The notes under the pieces are model-generated. The model made no database searches. It saw only the letters and a program-made list of their open reading frames with translations, and was not told the DNA's origin. The position numbers and the translations under genes are program-made. Of a DNA stretch of 64,000 nt, positions 35,760 through 46,507 are shown in pieces (the stretch's first letter is position 1; every line of letters begins with the position of its first letter). The DNA comes from Entonaema liquescens. Lineage: Eukaryota; Ascomycota; Sordariomycetes; Xylariales; Xylariaceae. Location of the stretch: positions 248,001-312,000 of the forward strand of contig CADCSX010000025.1 of NCBI GenBank assembly GCA_902805475.1, read 5' to 3'.

Positions 35760-36260
35760 ATGTCGTTATAGAAGCCACGCCAGATAGTTAGACGAGACGC
35801 TTCGCTCAGGCTTGTATAAGGGGGAGGGGTTACGTGAATACGACTTGTGAAGGGATGGTTGAAGGTAGAGAAGCGATTGGTTATGAGGAAGAGAATGGCG
35901 TGGTAGTTTCATCAGTTCGATTGGCGTAGGCATCGGAGTCTTTCCAACTCCTGGAGAGCCGTAAGGGACCAATACAAGCCCCTTCCCTTTACCTTCAACA
36001 ATGTCGTCTATGCGTACATTAGTTTGCGCTCTTCACTTGTGCATGGACGCCATATCCTATATAGTTCTCTTGGTGGTATAGTTTCAACACGAGCTAGTCG
36101 AAGTAGGTTTCGTACCATTTGATCAGGGAAAGATTCTCGACGAAGGGTTCCAGGAACTTCGTGATTGAGAACGCAAAGCCGCGCACGGTCGCGTTAGTTA
36201 TGATTATATCTTTTTCAAGAAGTTTACTTAGAATGTCCTATTGGCGCTATAGATACCTTT
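35760..36260 (-). pseudogene. Decayed fungal AAA+ ATPase
   Basis: On the minus strand, broken pieces of a fungal AAA ATPase can be read. First comes TVRGFAFSITKFLEPFVEN, near 36190-36130, then a piece ending YFD, an in-frame stop at 36094-36096, and LVL; intact relatives read FDxLVL there. After a frame change, the Walker A block DDIVEGKGKGLVLVPYGSPG is followed by VGKT (about 36010-35930), then IELMKLPRH. The P-loop is intact but Walker B and the rest are not found downstream, and the upstream domain is not recognisable. Stops, a frameshift and truncation at both ends mark it as a relic. The substitutions do not show the complete C-to-T loss of the AT block, so it is not heavily RIP-mutated. 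Edges are approximate. Confidence 0.6.
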
Positions 36261-38146
36261 GCTATACCACCGTAAAGTGCGCTGTTGTTTAGCTGCCTCG
36301 GTCTAGGGCAGGTCCTCTGGGGCCGTGCCCTAGCAGGCGGGAGGAATAGAAGTCGAAAGGTATTCTATTGAGGTCCTCGCAGCGCATGACGCCCGAATAC
36401 TTTATCGATCCAGCCCAGGAGAAGCTTCGGGTATTTACAACAAGTCTTAAGTAGACGCAAAGACTCTACGCTCAATTCAAAGTCAGTAAATAAGATGGGT
36501 AGTAATTTATGTGCCTAAGTATTATTGCAATGGACAAGCAATTAATGCTAGATCTACCAATTCAAAGTGGTTGAATCAAGAAAAGCAATTTAAGCAACTA
36601 TTGAAGTTTATCTATGAGTTTTTAGTGTGGAGGGAGCTGAACAAAATAACAAGGCATCTATCATCCAATTTATAGTTTATTATCAAACCTACTTCGTGAG
36701 TATTTAAGCTTAATCTTCAAATGTTATCAGAAGGCCTGGAATAAGATGGCGTATAACTGCTTCTGGTTAAGAACATATGAAATTGTACGAAGGTTAAACT
36801 AGAGAAGTTAAATAGATTGACCTAGCTACTACGCTATCTAAGGTACGTAAAGAAATCTAATGTAAGTGAAACTCTTAGGGTTTTGCCATATAATACTATT
36901 ATCGTACAAGGAAATAGTAAGTAATTACCATAGGAGGCAAGGCAGGAGGGTTCACTAGGTAGTTACTAGGTAAGGTGTCTGTTTACAATATAACTTAATG
37001 TAACTTGTATTTAGACAGCATATTCGCGTAACTTGTGGGTGACTGCAATGGAAGATATGGGATTTCTTCCAGAAATCCCACCCATTCATTATAGAGTTGA
37101 TAGGCGGTACACGATGAACAAGTTACATAAAGTAATATCTATCAGACGAAGTGTCTACAATCATTGGAATTATGTCATATTCCTACGTTCCGTCTAGTCA
37201 ACATGTCCAAAACACGGGATCTTCACACATGGGCCCGCACTACAAATTTTCTTTGCGTGGTTTTGGCTATGAACCTTCAACCCAACATTTTATACATTAG
37301 CTAATTCTGAAGGTGGGAGGCTAACTATGTGCCTAACTAGATTGTGTTCTTTGCTAGGAATGGTGGGCATGAAGTCGTATTGCATGAAGAATACGAACGC
37401 TAAGACGAACATATACTATGACCTTTCCGCGTTGGCCGTTGTCACGAGGCAACCAAAAGGTGAGGACACAACTTCGTTGTTCCGCAAGGAACTCTAACTA
37501 AGGAAGCTCTGAAGTCAGAGCTATACATACAAAACAGCTTCTTTGTTCTAAAGGGGTCTCAAGTGAGACCCCTGACAGCCGTCTAGGAACTTTACAATAC
37601 CGTTAGATGACTTAAGGCTGACTTTAGTTTTGGATGCGTGGACGAGCGTTGCTAGGAGTCAAACTTTAAGGGTTGCTCATAGCCTCCGAGCGGAACTCAA
37701 CATATTGCGCCCCTCTCCTGTGATTATGGGTGTATGCCAGACATATAAAAGCCCACAGCCGAGTGATACGTATGCCACATAATCCAGGCCCAATTCCATC
37801 TTTTCAGTGCCATGAATATTACAGGAACATTCACTGTGTCCTAGCCCTTCGAGATCTAGTACATCCAGGAGCAAGTTTTATCAGACGGACATACTGTTGA
37901 TACATAAATGCCGGCCTTATCTGATGACCTTGATGAGCCCTTTCTCTGAATCCAACCAGAGTATCTTCATCTTCAAACTATCGCTCATGTTATCTCTATG
38001 AATGATAGTTTGATATCAACTTTTGTCTCTATATAAATAGTAAGTCCTCCATTAATAGGCTTTAACTCCATCTCCACTAACGACATTTGAAGTTATCCCT
38101 GGGCCAACCGAAACAACAAATACCTACCCCCTATATCACTTAGAAA
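36261..38146. other. AT-leaning spacer with possible relics
   Basis: No intact gene is seen. The sequence from 36400 to 37200 is AT-leaning with many stops in all frames, as in decayed coding or repeat DNA. Three hairpins lie at 37479-37572 (next entry). A TATA-like CTATATAAATAG at about 38030 may serve the gene starting at 38147. Confidence 0.5.
37479..37572. repeat. Cluster of three perfect hairpins
   Basis: Three short inverted repeats follow each other within 94 bp. They are GTTCC-GCAA-GGAAC (37479-37492, a GNRA tetraloop if transcribed), AGCTCTGA-AG-TCAGAGCT (37505-37522) and GGGGTCTC-AAGT-GAGACCCC (37553-37572). None is followed by a T-run on the plus strand. They may be a structured RNA, the end of a mobile element or a recombination site; nothing decides between these. 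Confidence 0.6.
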
Positions 38147-39523
38147 ATGGACCCAGAAATGTCCGCGAGAATAGAGTATCCGCGCAATGATGAAATGGGT
38201 ACGTTATAATAATCTTCTGAGATGCATATCAGAAAATATTGAACCATATCTCTTTATTGTCATCCGACTAATTATTATTGAATCGAAATAGCCATCTACG
38301 GAGCTATCCCCCCTCAATCAGTTAAATTCCTACATGCCCACCGCCGGCGACTAGCTCTGGGTTCTTCCAGGAGCTTATTCCGTAGCCGAGCACCTCAAGT
38401 TCCGCCGGTAGATCCTCAGCAAAATGCTATTGCTCATAATAGAGCAATCCAGAATTCGGATAGCCCTGTCTTGACATCCCCTGGTACTTTACCGGATAGG
38501 TCAAGCCACGATTTACCGTCAGGGGAGTCAGGGGAGTCAGGGGAGTCAGGAGAAGCAAATGCTCCAGCAAAGCCAAAGCGACCTTATTCGGCACCAAATT
38601 ATGTTGGAAACAACCCCCGACTTCATGTTGCTAGCCCGGATATTCCCGAAGAAAAGAATTGCCGGCTTTGGATCACGGGATTACCACCAATCTGCACTGC
38701 TTCTGATATCCTAGGCGAAATCCGTGGCATTGGACGCGTCTACTCGCTATTCATCGATCGGCCTAAAATTGACCAAAAAAGTGGCAAATATTTGCCTATG
38801 TCGGCAGCCACGTTACAATTCTTTTCCTCAGAGGCATGTAACAAGTTCCTTCTCGCACACCGTGAGAACCCATTCAAAGTCAATGGATGGCAAACAAAGA
38901 TGGTCCGAGACCGGAACCGAGCTGCAGCTTGTTCTGTCGAGAATGTTTCTCGAGTTCTTATCATTAGGGGTTGTAGAGAGATCGTGACGCCAGCAAATCT
39001 TAGTCGCATTTTTAGAGAGGAATGGAATATTCGTTTCGATACCGACTTTCACGAGTTCCGAGAGTACCGGTGGCACAACGAGATCACCTGGGGATTCGGA
39101 GGCTTCCGAGGACAAGCTCACAAAGTGCAGACCAATATCAACGAAAAAATGAAGGGACTTGTCACCGTCAAATTCGGTTGCGATCCGTGCGTATGATGCC
39201 GGTTCCCACGATGAAGACTCCTTACATAGGTACTTACCTAAAAAGAGTGTAAGTAAAATCCATTATTAAGACATTGACCTTCCGCTAACCTCTTATTAGA
39301 ATATACGCCTTGGCTCGATATGGAAGCCTAACGCGGTCAGAGTTTACTTGGGTGGCTGAGTTGAACACCAGGGAAGCAAGTACGTTCACTAATAACATTC
39401 ACTTTGTTCTGCTATCTGCCCATTATTTCCTTGATACTTTCACAACATAAAACCCGATTAGTACGATCCCTCTGTTATTGCCGATTCAACTTATGGTGGC
39501 CCGGGGGTATTGGGGTATTTTAA
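38147..39523 (+). CDS. RRM-domain RNA-binding-like protein
   Basis: Predicted exons are 38147-38198, 38292-39186, 39300-39379 and about 39462-39523. The protein starts MDPEMSARIEYPRNDEMA. Residues about 60-135 are disordered, with three GES repeats written by a 9-bp tandem repeat near 38520. The following block is an RNA recognition motif: CRLWITGLPPICTASDILGE looks like RNP2 and SAATLQFFSSEACNKFL like RNP1. A second, weaker repeat may begin at SRVLIIRGCREIVTPANLSRIF. Up to 39186 the model is firm. If exon 2 is not spliced at the GTGCGT donor, the frame simply ends after CDPCV at 39196. Splicing continues into YALARYGSLTRSEFTWVAEL, which reads like real protein, so I prefer it; the last junction does not give a satisfying frame and the 3' end is uncertain. 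Confidence 0.6.
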
Positions 39524-39639
39524 TTGAGACGGATTTATACGAGGGCAATGGATGTCTAGTTTATGCTTCTAATTTTTACTCAATTTTTATCAACTTTTGC
39601 TCTAAATTATATACAGTTACAGAATAAAACACCTAGTTA

Positions 39640-40578
39640 TTAGATACCGAGCCCCTGTTCGCATTCAAATACAGCGTCGCTGCTTTCTTCTAACGCATTC
39701 ACAACCAAGCGCCAGACGCTCTTATCCCACATAAGTCCCGCATGTCCAACCTTGTCGTCAGGGCAAGTGTCCTGAACGATGACGTTGGTTGCTCCCTCTT
39801 CGTCTACTCTGCTGACGTCCGGTGATACTAGAGTATCCGAGGTGGACATAATAACTGTCACTTTGTTCCCGGGCTGGACAATATTCTTGGCGTTCTTGAA
39901 GTCGTTGTAAATCGCGCCGTCCGTTGCCATGTCCTCGCAGGCCGGGCACCCTAGTGCGTCCACGACCTTCTTAGCGAGAGCGCGGGTGACCTGTCCGCCG
40001 ATATACCATAGGTCGGTGAAGCCGAAATACTTCGCACCATGAATAGCAGGTCCCAATGCGACCACATGCTCCACAATCTCCGAGATACCATCTTGTGTCA
40101 TTGGGACGTAGATAGCTTGGACACCACCTTCAGAATGGCCGACAATATCAACCTTTGCCGCTCCGGTCTTGTCCTTTACTTCCTTGACAAAACTGGCAAT
40201 GTCCTTCGCCGACTCGGCCATCGGCCTGAGACCACCAATCCAAGGGACCAAATCCCAAGCGCCGTAGGTCTGGGAGAATGTGCAGTAGCCGCGCCTGTTG
40301 AGCTCCCATTGAAGCATATTTAAGTCGACCTGGCGGTTTGCCGAGAGACCGTGGAGTAAGACAACGGGATTCCGGTCACTCTTACAGTCGAAGTTGTTTT
40401 CGGGCGCACCATATAACTCGCTGAATCTTAGGATAGCCGGCGTATCGGTATCGAAGTCCAGGCCGCGCTGGCTGAGATCCCGAACATCCTCATTAACACG
40501 GGTCGCGCTCGGGAGGGCGTTTGCGCTTAGCAACAAAAGAGATTGGGCTAATAAGCCACTTAAAGTTAGAGACGGCAT
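39640..40578 (-). CDS. Secreted class-2 lipase/esterase (alpha/beta hydrolase)
   Basis: A single exon of 312 residues. Residues 1-22 are a signal peptide (MPSLTLSGLLAQSLLLLSANA). The alpha/beta-hydrolase marks are clear: oxyanion HG in VVLLHGLSANRQ (76-77), nucleophile Ser149 in VGHSEGG, acid Asp248 in MSTSDTLVSP, and His279 in KVGHAGLMWD. This agrees with the Lipase_2 (EstA/LipA-like) family that hydrolyses acyl esters outside the cell. Two cysteine pairs are plausible in the secreted form (C-x-x-C at CPAC, and C272 with C305). The gene stands alone, tail to tail with the RRM gene at about 115 bp. Confidence 0.9.
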   Translation of the reverse strand: MPSLTLSGLLAQSLLLLSANALPSATRVNEDVRDLSQRGLDFDTDTPAILRFSELYGAPENNFDCKSDRNPVVLLHGLSANRQVDLNMLQWELNRRGYCTFSQTYGAWDLVPWIGGLRPMAESAKDIASFVKEVKDKTGAAKVDIVGHSEGGVQAIYVPMTQDGISEIVEHVVALGPAIHGAKYFGFTDLWYIGGQVTRALAKKVVDALGCPACEDMATDGAIYNDFKNAKNIVQPGNKVTVIMSTSDTLVSPDVSRVDEEGATNVIVQDTCPDDKVGHAGLMWDKSVWRLVVNALEESSDAVFECEQGLGI

Positions 40579-42653
40579 AATGATTATTGGAATGTGTACT
40601 AGATTATTAGTGGACTGGATGATTCTACTTCAGTATCTCGACAGCAATAGGCTCTTATATAAGTACGCCATCGATAAAACTGCCAACAAATACTTCCATC
40701 CTGATTTCCTCCTTGAAATAAAAACAAAGTAGCAAACATACACTTTGGGAAATTCACATTCTGTCACTTTACCGAATGCGTAAGGAGTGACGGCGTCACC
40801 CTTACCTTTTCAGCCATGCCGCAATCCTTTGCTAGGGGCCACACTTTACATATAGCAACTGCGCCACCATCGCCTGAAACGGATAGACCGATATTCGTAT
40901 GTGTTTCGGAGCGTAATGTATGCGATTGGCTGTCTCCCGAGATGTCAAATGGATGTCTCTTTTTGATCTTCTATTGCAACGTTAGCCGCAACCTTCCATC
41001 AAGTAACTAGCGTATGTCTCTTTTTCTAATTAACGTATCATTGGTAACATCAATAGCTTCTAGAATCAAATAGCTCCATTATAGAACCTGGTTCCTGGGT
41101 CTTGTTTCTATTTTCATGCATCCCTTGCCCAACATGTTGAAATATTACTGTCCTGCAGTCAATTGACGAATACTAATGCCACGAAAGTCCCAATCTATAG
41201 TAAGCCAGGTACAAGCAACATTTTCATGAGTTACACAGCAAAGTAAAAAGAAAAAGAACATTATATCAATGCCGTAAAAGAACTACGAAAATCGCAGATT
41301 ATCGGTCGCGCGCAGTCTAGACCTCTGGGGCGTCAGAGGGTCGCTGTGCCGTAAATAAATTTAACAACAAACCATTCCAAATTGTGCTTCACTGTTTCAC
41401 TTCCTATCCGCCAAGTCAGGAGGAAGCAACTCGTATGTTGAAGGAGGAAACCAAGTCTTCTTATTGATTTCAAAGTTGGTTATATCAAATTCAATTTTCA
41501 AATAGAAAAGAAGCGCCTCAAAACTACCTGGTCAGCTTGAATATTGCCAAGATTATGGCAAAGCATGAGAATGCGCTTTTACGGCAGCGAATATTTCGAT
41601 TGTCTAAGCCCTCACTGAATTGACAAGTATGAGGCTACGATATCAGCAACTTGCCTTCACCAAGGGTTACCTACACAATATTCTTGAAAGGGATTCTTTG
41701 AAAAAAAAATTTTATCATCAAATAATATCAACTGGATGTGAAGCTATCTTAGATATTGATGTAGTTAGCCCTCTTTTGGGGAGGGAAATCATTAATTAAA
41801 GCCAATAATTAGAACATTCAAAACCAATGAAAAAGGAGAAAAAAGGGAAGTCGACTTAATTACTATTCATGAATACCTGATACTAAGTAAAGGAGATAAG
41901 AGTATAATCTTTCCAACATTTTCGATATAGACATTTGGCTGTAACATATTGATAGCCTCAGAAGTTTAAGAATTTTGAAAAGTTTGGTACCTGTTATGGT
42001 GGTATCTAACTGTCTTTGGATATCTCTTCATTTAACTCAGTTTATATATAGGTATAGAAGTAGCCAATTCATTCAACAACTATAGTTACTATTAGTCTAT
42101 TTTCACCTTACCAAGAGGCTTTCCTAAGGTATAAAGACGCCTCGAGTTTAGTTGTAAAATCAAATCTATCATCCCAAAATGTCAATTTTGGGAAAGGATT
42201 CATTTGTCATTGTATGCTACTCGGATAACGTCATGAATCATCTGCCAAATTCCAATAAATGCGGACTGTGAAAAGATTTCAAGATTTTTTTTGTTCGGGA
42301 TAGACTCAGCTCAGAAGCGGTGCCGAAACTGGTCGTCGCGGTGCGCTGATGTGCTGACCCTCCGACCATCCGAGCTAATGCTCCGTTCGTATAGACAGCC
42401 TCACGAGATGTTGGCGGGCGGGGGATCGGCCTTGCCCGTCGTTCCATGGCAGCGACCTTATTCAAACTGATGATTCGATTGACGTCTGTGTATTTTCTTC
42501 CATTTCGTGACTTTTATATAAGTGTTCAACGTATATCCGTCTCTAATCTCGAACGGTTTTCATGTTCCTGCATACTTGCATCTCACGTTTTTATATGTAG
42601 ATTCTTCACCTTATAATAGAATTCCCCCTTTCTCGACTTGTTCAGTTGTGGTT
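40579..42653. other. Divergent spacer, no gene seen
   Basis: About 2.1 kb between the lipase and the MFS transporter, both read outward. Short ATG frames occur (for example 40816-41010) but match nothing. A 9-nt A-run lies near 41700, and the MFS leader is T-rich (42480-42650). Confidence 0.5.
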
Positions 42654-44374
42654 ATGGCGGTCCATCAGGAAGGTCAGCAGTCTGAGCGTGAAGAGACTCT
42701 GACTAGGCACTCTGACGACAGTCGAGGGGGTGACCCCGAACAAGGCAGAGCCGTATCGGAAAAGCTCGCTCAGGATCTTAATATTGTCGATTGGGATGGC
42801 CCTGACGATCCAGCGAACCCCCTTAATTGGCCGACATGGAAGAAGGGCCTCCATGTCGCGTACGTCAGTCTGTTCGTCCTCTTCGCGTAAGTAATTTCTC
42901 TGGCCCCTTTTTACCTTAGCGCATATAGGCGAGAAATCGGCGTTAGGTAGTTTATAGTGGCTTACTGGTTCCAAGAAACTTAGCTTCTACAATGTTTGCT
43001 CCCGGCGCAGCGGAATTGGCCCAGGAATTTCACATCACTAGCTCCGTGCTTGGGGCCTTCACGGTCAGCATCTACGTCCTAGGCTTTATGATAGGACCCC
43101 TATTCCTAGCACCACTGTCCGAGCTATACGGCCGCCTCATTATCTACCACATTGGTAACGTAACATATCTCGCTTTTACGCTCGGCTGCGCTCTTAGCAA
43201 GAATACTGCAATGTTCCTCGTCTTTCGGTTCCTTGCAGGTTGCGCGTCCTCGGGACCTATGACGATAGGAGGCGGTACTATAGCAGATGTGACGCTGCAG
43301 GAGAACCGAGGTAAAGCTATGGCGATGTTCGTTGTTGGACCACTTCTAGGGCCCGTACGTATACCTAACCTTGATACTGAGACTTGAACGGTTCTTTCAC
43401 TGACATCACGCAGTCAATTGGGCCCATTATCGGTGGCTTTGTAGCGCAGGATATCGGCTGGCGTTGGACATTTTGGATCATTCTCATTGCGGTAAGTTTC
43501 TGGCCCTATAATCCTGTATATGTGGTCTGAGAAGGCTAATAGTTGGTCGTAGTGCGGTGCTCTCGGTCTTGCGTCTCTTACATTCTTAAGAGAGTCCAAT
43601 GCCACCGTCTTGCTCCAGCGAAAGACCAACCGTCTGCGTAGGGAAACAGGAAATATGGAGCTCACCTCCAAGTTAGATTTAAAATTATCCCCTCGAGAGC
43701 TCCTTACGCGATCCATAGTACGCCCGGTAAAGATGGCTATGTTCTCACCTGTCACCCTACTGTTATCCCTTTACGGGGGCGTGATGTTTGGGTTTGTATT
43801 CATTCTCTTTACTACGTTCCCAACAATATTCAAAGAGCAATACGGATTTAGTCCCAGCACTGCTGGTTTAGCATATCTAGGTCTTGGTATTGGGATGTTA
43901 TGCGGATTACTGTTATTCACAGTTCTGAGCGACAAGTTACTTGGCCAAAAGGGGTCCAACGTACACGCCAAACCAGAGAAACGACTCATCCTGATGAAAT
44001 GGTTTGCACCCATTACACCCATCGGCTGCTTCATATATGGATGGACCGTCTATTACAAAACGCATTGGATCGTTCCTGAGATTGGCACCTTTATTATCGG
44101 CGTCGGCGGCCTCTTCGTCATGCTCCCTTCCCAAGCCTATCTAGTCGATGCTTTCGGGCCCCAGGCCGCCGCTTCAGCCATGGCTGCCAACGTCATCATC
44201 CGTGCTCCCTTCGGAGCCTTCCTAAGTTTCATTGCTCCGCCGCTGTACTCAAATCTGGGGCTGGGTTGGGGTAATAGTGTTTTGGGTTTCATTTGTCTGG
44301 CTTTCACTCCAGTGCCGTGGCTGTTCTACCATTACGGGGAATACCTGAGAACGCGGTTCGCCGCCGAACTGTGA
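42654..44374 (+). CDS. MFS drug/polyamine-type transporter (DHA1 group)
   Basis: A plasma-membrane proton antiporter of the major facilitator superfamily with 12 predicted helices. Exons are 42654-42886, 42976-43354, 43414-43491 and 43553-44374, giving 503 residues. The hallmark pre-helix sequence of fungal DHA1 transporters, WDGPDDPANPLNWPTWKK, is present, as is the helix 2-3 loop APLSELYGRLIIYHIGN (motif A) and the helix 5 motif C-like GPLLGPSIGPIIGGFVAQ. That last block is restored only by splicing at 43354/43414. Exon 1 joins exon 2 at the acceptor ending 42975 (TTCCAAG), because the nearer TAG does not keep the frame; the join reads FANLASTMFAPG. Relatives export azoles, toxins or polyamines (Flr1, Tpo1). 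The substrate cannot be told, and the neighbours show no biosynthetic cluster. Confidence 0.88.
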
Positions 44375-45182
44375 CGCCTCATGAATACGAGTTTTCTACA
44401 ATTTCCGCCACTGTCCGTTTTTTTAAGCATCTTTTAGGAATAACAGGCATGCGCCACATGATGGGATGGCTACTTTCGGTCTATCCTATTCTCGACTTTA
44501 CTTAGGTAGCTAGGAGGACTCGGAAAATATGGGGGTTTGCTTGTTTTAGGGATTACATAGAACAATAAAGATATAGAGATATAGCAATACTTGATCAGAT
44601 GAACTAATTATTTAATAAAGTCATCAGTATCAATGGCGAGGCCGTTTTTGAAAAGGGCCCAGCGATTTTAATTAAACGAACTTGAGGTATACGCGTACCC
44701 TTGGAGCATCGTCCTCTCGGAAACCGTTAAGAAATAGGGGTAAAGATTATGTATCATAGTATCAAGTTGGAAACAAATGTTAAGTTCTATTTGACCTTTG
44801 ATACCTAATTATTTCGTCTTGATTTCGCATACCTAGTACATGACGTTGGTAGTTTAGGTACTTTTTAGGTCTTACGCGGGACGGCGACATTTCTTACACC
44901 ACTTGCTCAAACAACCACGATGATATATTATATCTTCGCTATATGTCCGGTAATAACAACAGGACACACATAAATATAAACCCTCGGTATTTACTCCAAA
45001 GGGTGCGGCTATAGGTCAGAATCATGCGATTCCCCCTCATGCCTCCGCGCCGTATCGTGTAAGTTCACCAAGGAGCAAATCCCGGGAGCCGAGTTCAGAG
45101 CCCGAAAAAGGTAGTTATTAGGACTCTCGTACCATCACTATGAGGCGAGAATAATGCGCCTTTTTGAAAGATTTCAGCCCAA
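44375..45182. other. Spacer between transporter and nitrilase
   Basis: 808 bp with no gene recognised. It contains the MFS 3' flank and an AT-rich middle at 44530-44640. Confidence 0.5.
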
Positions 45183-46325
45183 ATGTCCGACAATTCGCTT
45201 ACGGAAACTAAATGCTCATCGGTAGCAATGGGCAACAATACCAGCCTAACTCGAATCGCAGCATGCCATGCCTCGCCTGTCTTCCTGGACGCGAAGGGTA
45301 CGACTTCGAAGGCGGTATCGCTGATCCAAGAAGCCGCAGGGCATCATGCGAACCTCGTAGTATTCCCCGAGTCATACATTCCCGCGTTCCCCATCTGGAG
45401 CGCGTTGCGAGCTCCAACCGAAAACCACGACTTCTTCAAGCGGATGGCGACAGAGTCCATCTACATCGACGGCGAGGAGATGAACGCAATCCGCTTAGCA
45501 GCCAAGCAGTCCGGGGTACTCGTCAGCCTGGGATTCTCAGAGAAAGTCCGCTACAGCAGCGCCACCCTATTCAACTCGAACGTGCTCATCGGGACAGACG
45601 GCGAGATCCTAGTCCACCATCGCAAGCTCATGCCCACGTTCTACGAGAAGCTGACCTGGGCCCCGGGGGACGGCCATGGCCTCCAAGTCGCCGAGACACC
45701 TTTTGGCAAAGTCGGAGCGCTAATCTGCGGGGAAAATACGAATCCCCTGGCCCTGTACACCATGACGGCACAGGGCGAGCAGATCCATATTAGCACCTGG
45801 CCCGCAGTCTGGCCTACGCGGCTACCTCACGGAACCCCACCAGACGCCCACGTCGTGGAGAGCAATAAAAGCGACGCCAAGGCCTCCCGCTCAAGTGTGG
45901 CCCGCGGCGCAGACTACGACAATGTCGGCGCGAACAGGACGCGAGCCGCGGCGCATTGTTTCGAGGCGAAATGCTTCGGGGTTCTCTGTGCCGGCGTCCT
46001 CGGGGAAGACGCCATCGGCCTGGCGTCGTTTGGCCCCAACGAGGAGGTTGTAGCGCAGGGACTCCAACGCTTACCGAGAGGTGCTACTATGTTCCTCGAT
46101 ACGACGGGGACCTTGCTTCCCGGTTTTACTTTCGACTCCAAGACTTCTGAAAAGGTGCAAAGGGATTTCCTTCAGAAGGAAGAGGGCATTTTGTACGCAG
46201 ATATTGATTTGGAAGACTGTATTGAGGGGAAGCAGTATCACGATCTTGCAGGTGGATATCAAAGGCTAGATGTGTTCGAATTGAAAGTCGACCGGACGCG
46301 AAGAGAGCCAGCTACGTTTAAATAA
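45183..46325 (+). CDS. Nitrilase
   Basis: An intronless 380-residue member of the carbon-nitrogen hydrolase superfamily, which turns nitriles into carboxylic acids and ammonia. The catalytic triad is complete: Glu63 in VVFPESYIP, Lys148 in HHRKLMPT and Cys182 in ICGENTNPL, with the later glutamate loop (TFYEKLTWAPGDG). CGENTNPL is the fungal nitrilase form, as opposed to the CWEH form of plant and many bacterial enzymes. Length is in the usual 320-390 range. The ATG used is the first in frame; a later one (residue 16) is possible. The central 800 bp is clearly GC-richer in codon choice than the surrounding genes. It converges with the TrpRS gene 182 bp away. Confidence 0.92.
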   Translation: MSDNSLTETKCSSVAMGNNTSLTRIAACHASPVFLDAKGTTSKAVSLIQEAAGHHANLVVFPESYIPAFPIWSALRAPTENHDFFKRMATESIYIDGEEMNAIRLAAKQSGVLVSLGFSEKVRYSSATLFNSNVLIGTDGEILVHHRKLMPTFYEKLTWAPGDGHGLQVAETPFGKVGALICGENTNPLALYTMTAQGEQIHISTWPAVWPTRLPHGTPPDAHVVESNKSDAKASRSSVARGADYDNVGANRTRAAAHCFEAKCFGVLCAGVLGEDAIGLASFGPNEEVVAQGLQRLPRGATMFLDTTGTLLPGFTFDSKTSEKVQRDFLQKEEGILYADIDLEDCIEGKQYHDLAGGYQRLDVFELKVDRTRREPATFK

Positions 46326-46507
46326 GTGCTACAGCCGTATAAATCCAGCTGGGCAGTGAAACCGCGCATTTTATCCAATACATTTCGTTAGATAGATACC
46401 TAACATACCCAAGGTCCCGAAACATAATTCTGATTTCCCATTTGAAGTCACGAAGAAAGGGGTATATGCCGTACAATTTTTAATGCTAATTTATACTGAT
46501 TAAGGAG

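Noticed and set aside
45212..45793. 193-codon frame within the nitrilase
   Set aside because: A second frame inside a GC-rich real gene; the catalytic triad lies in the other frame.
42654..46325. MFS transporter plus nitrilase as a biosynthetic gene cluster
   Set aside because: No backbone synthase, oxidase set or pathway regulator nearby; the flanking genes are housekeeping.
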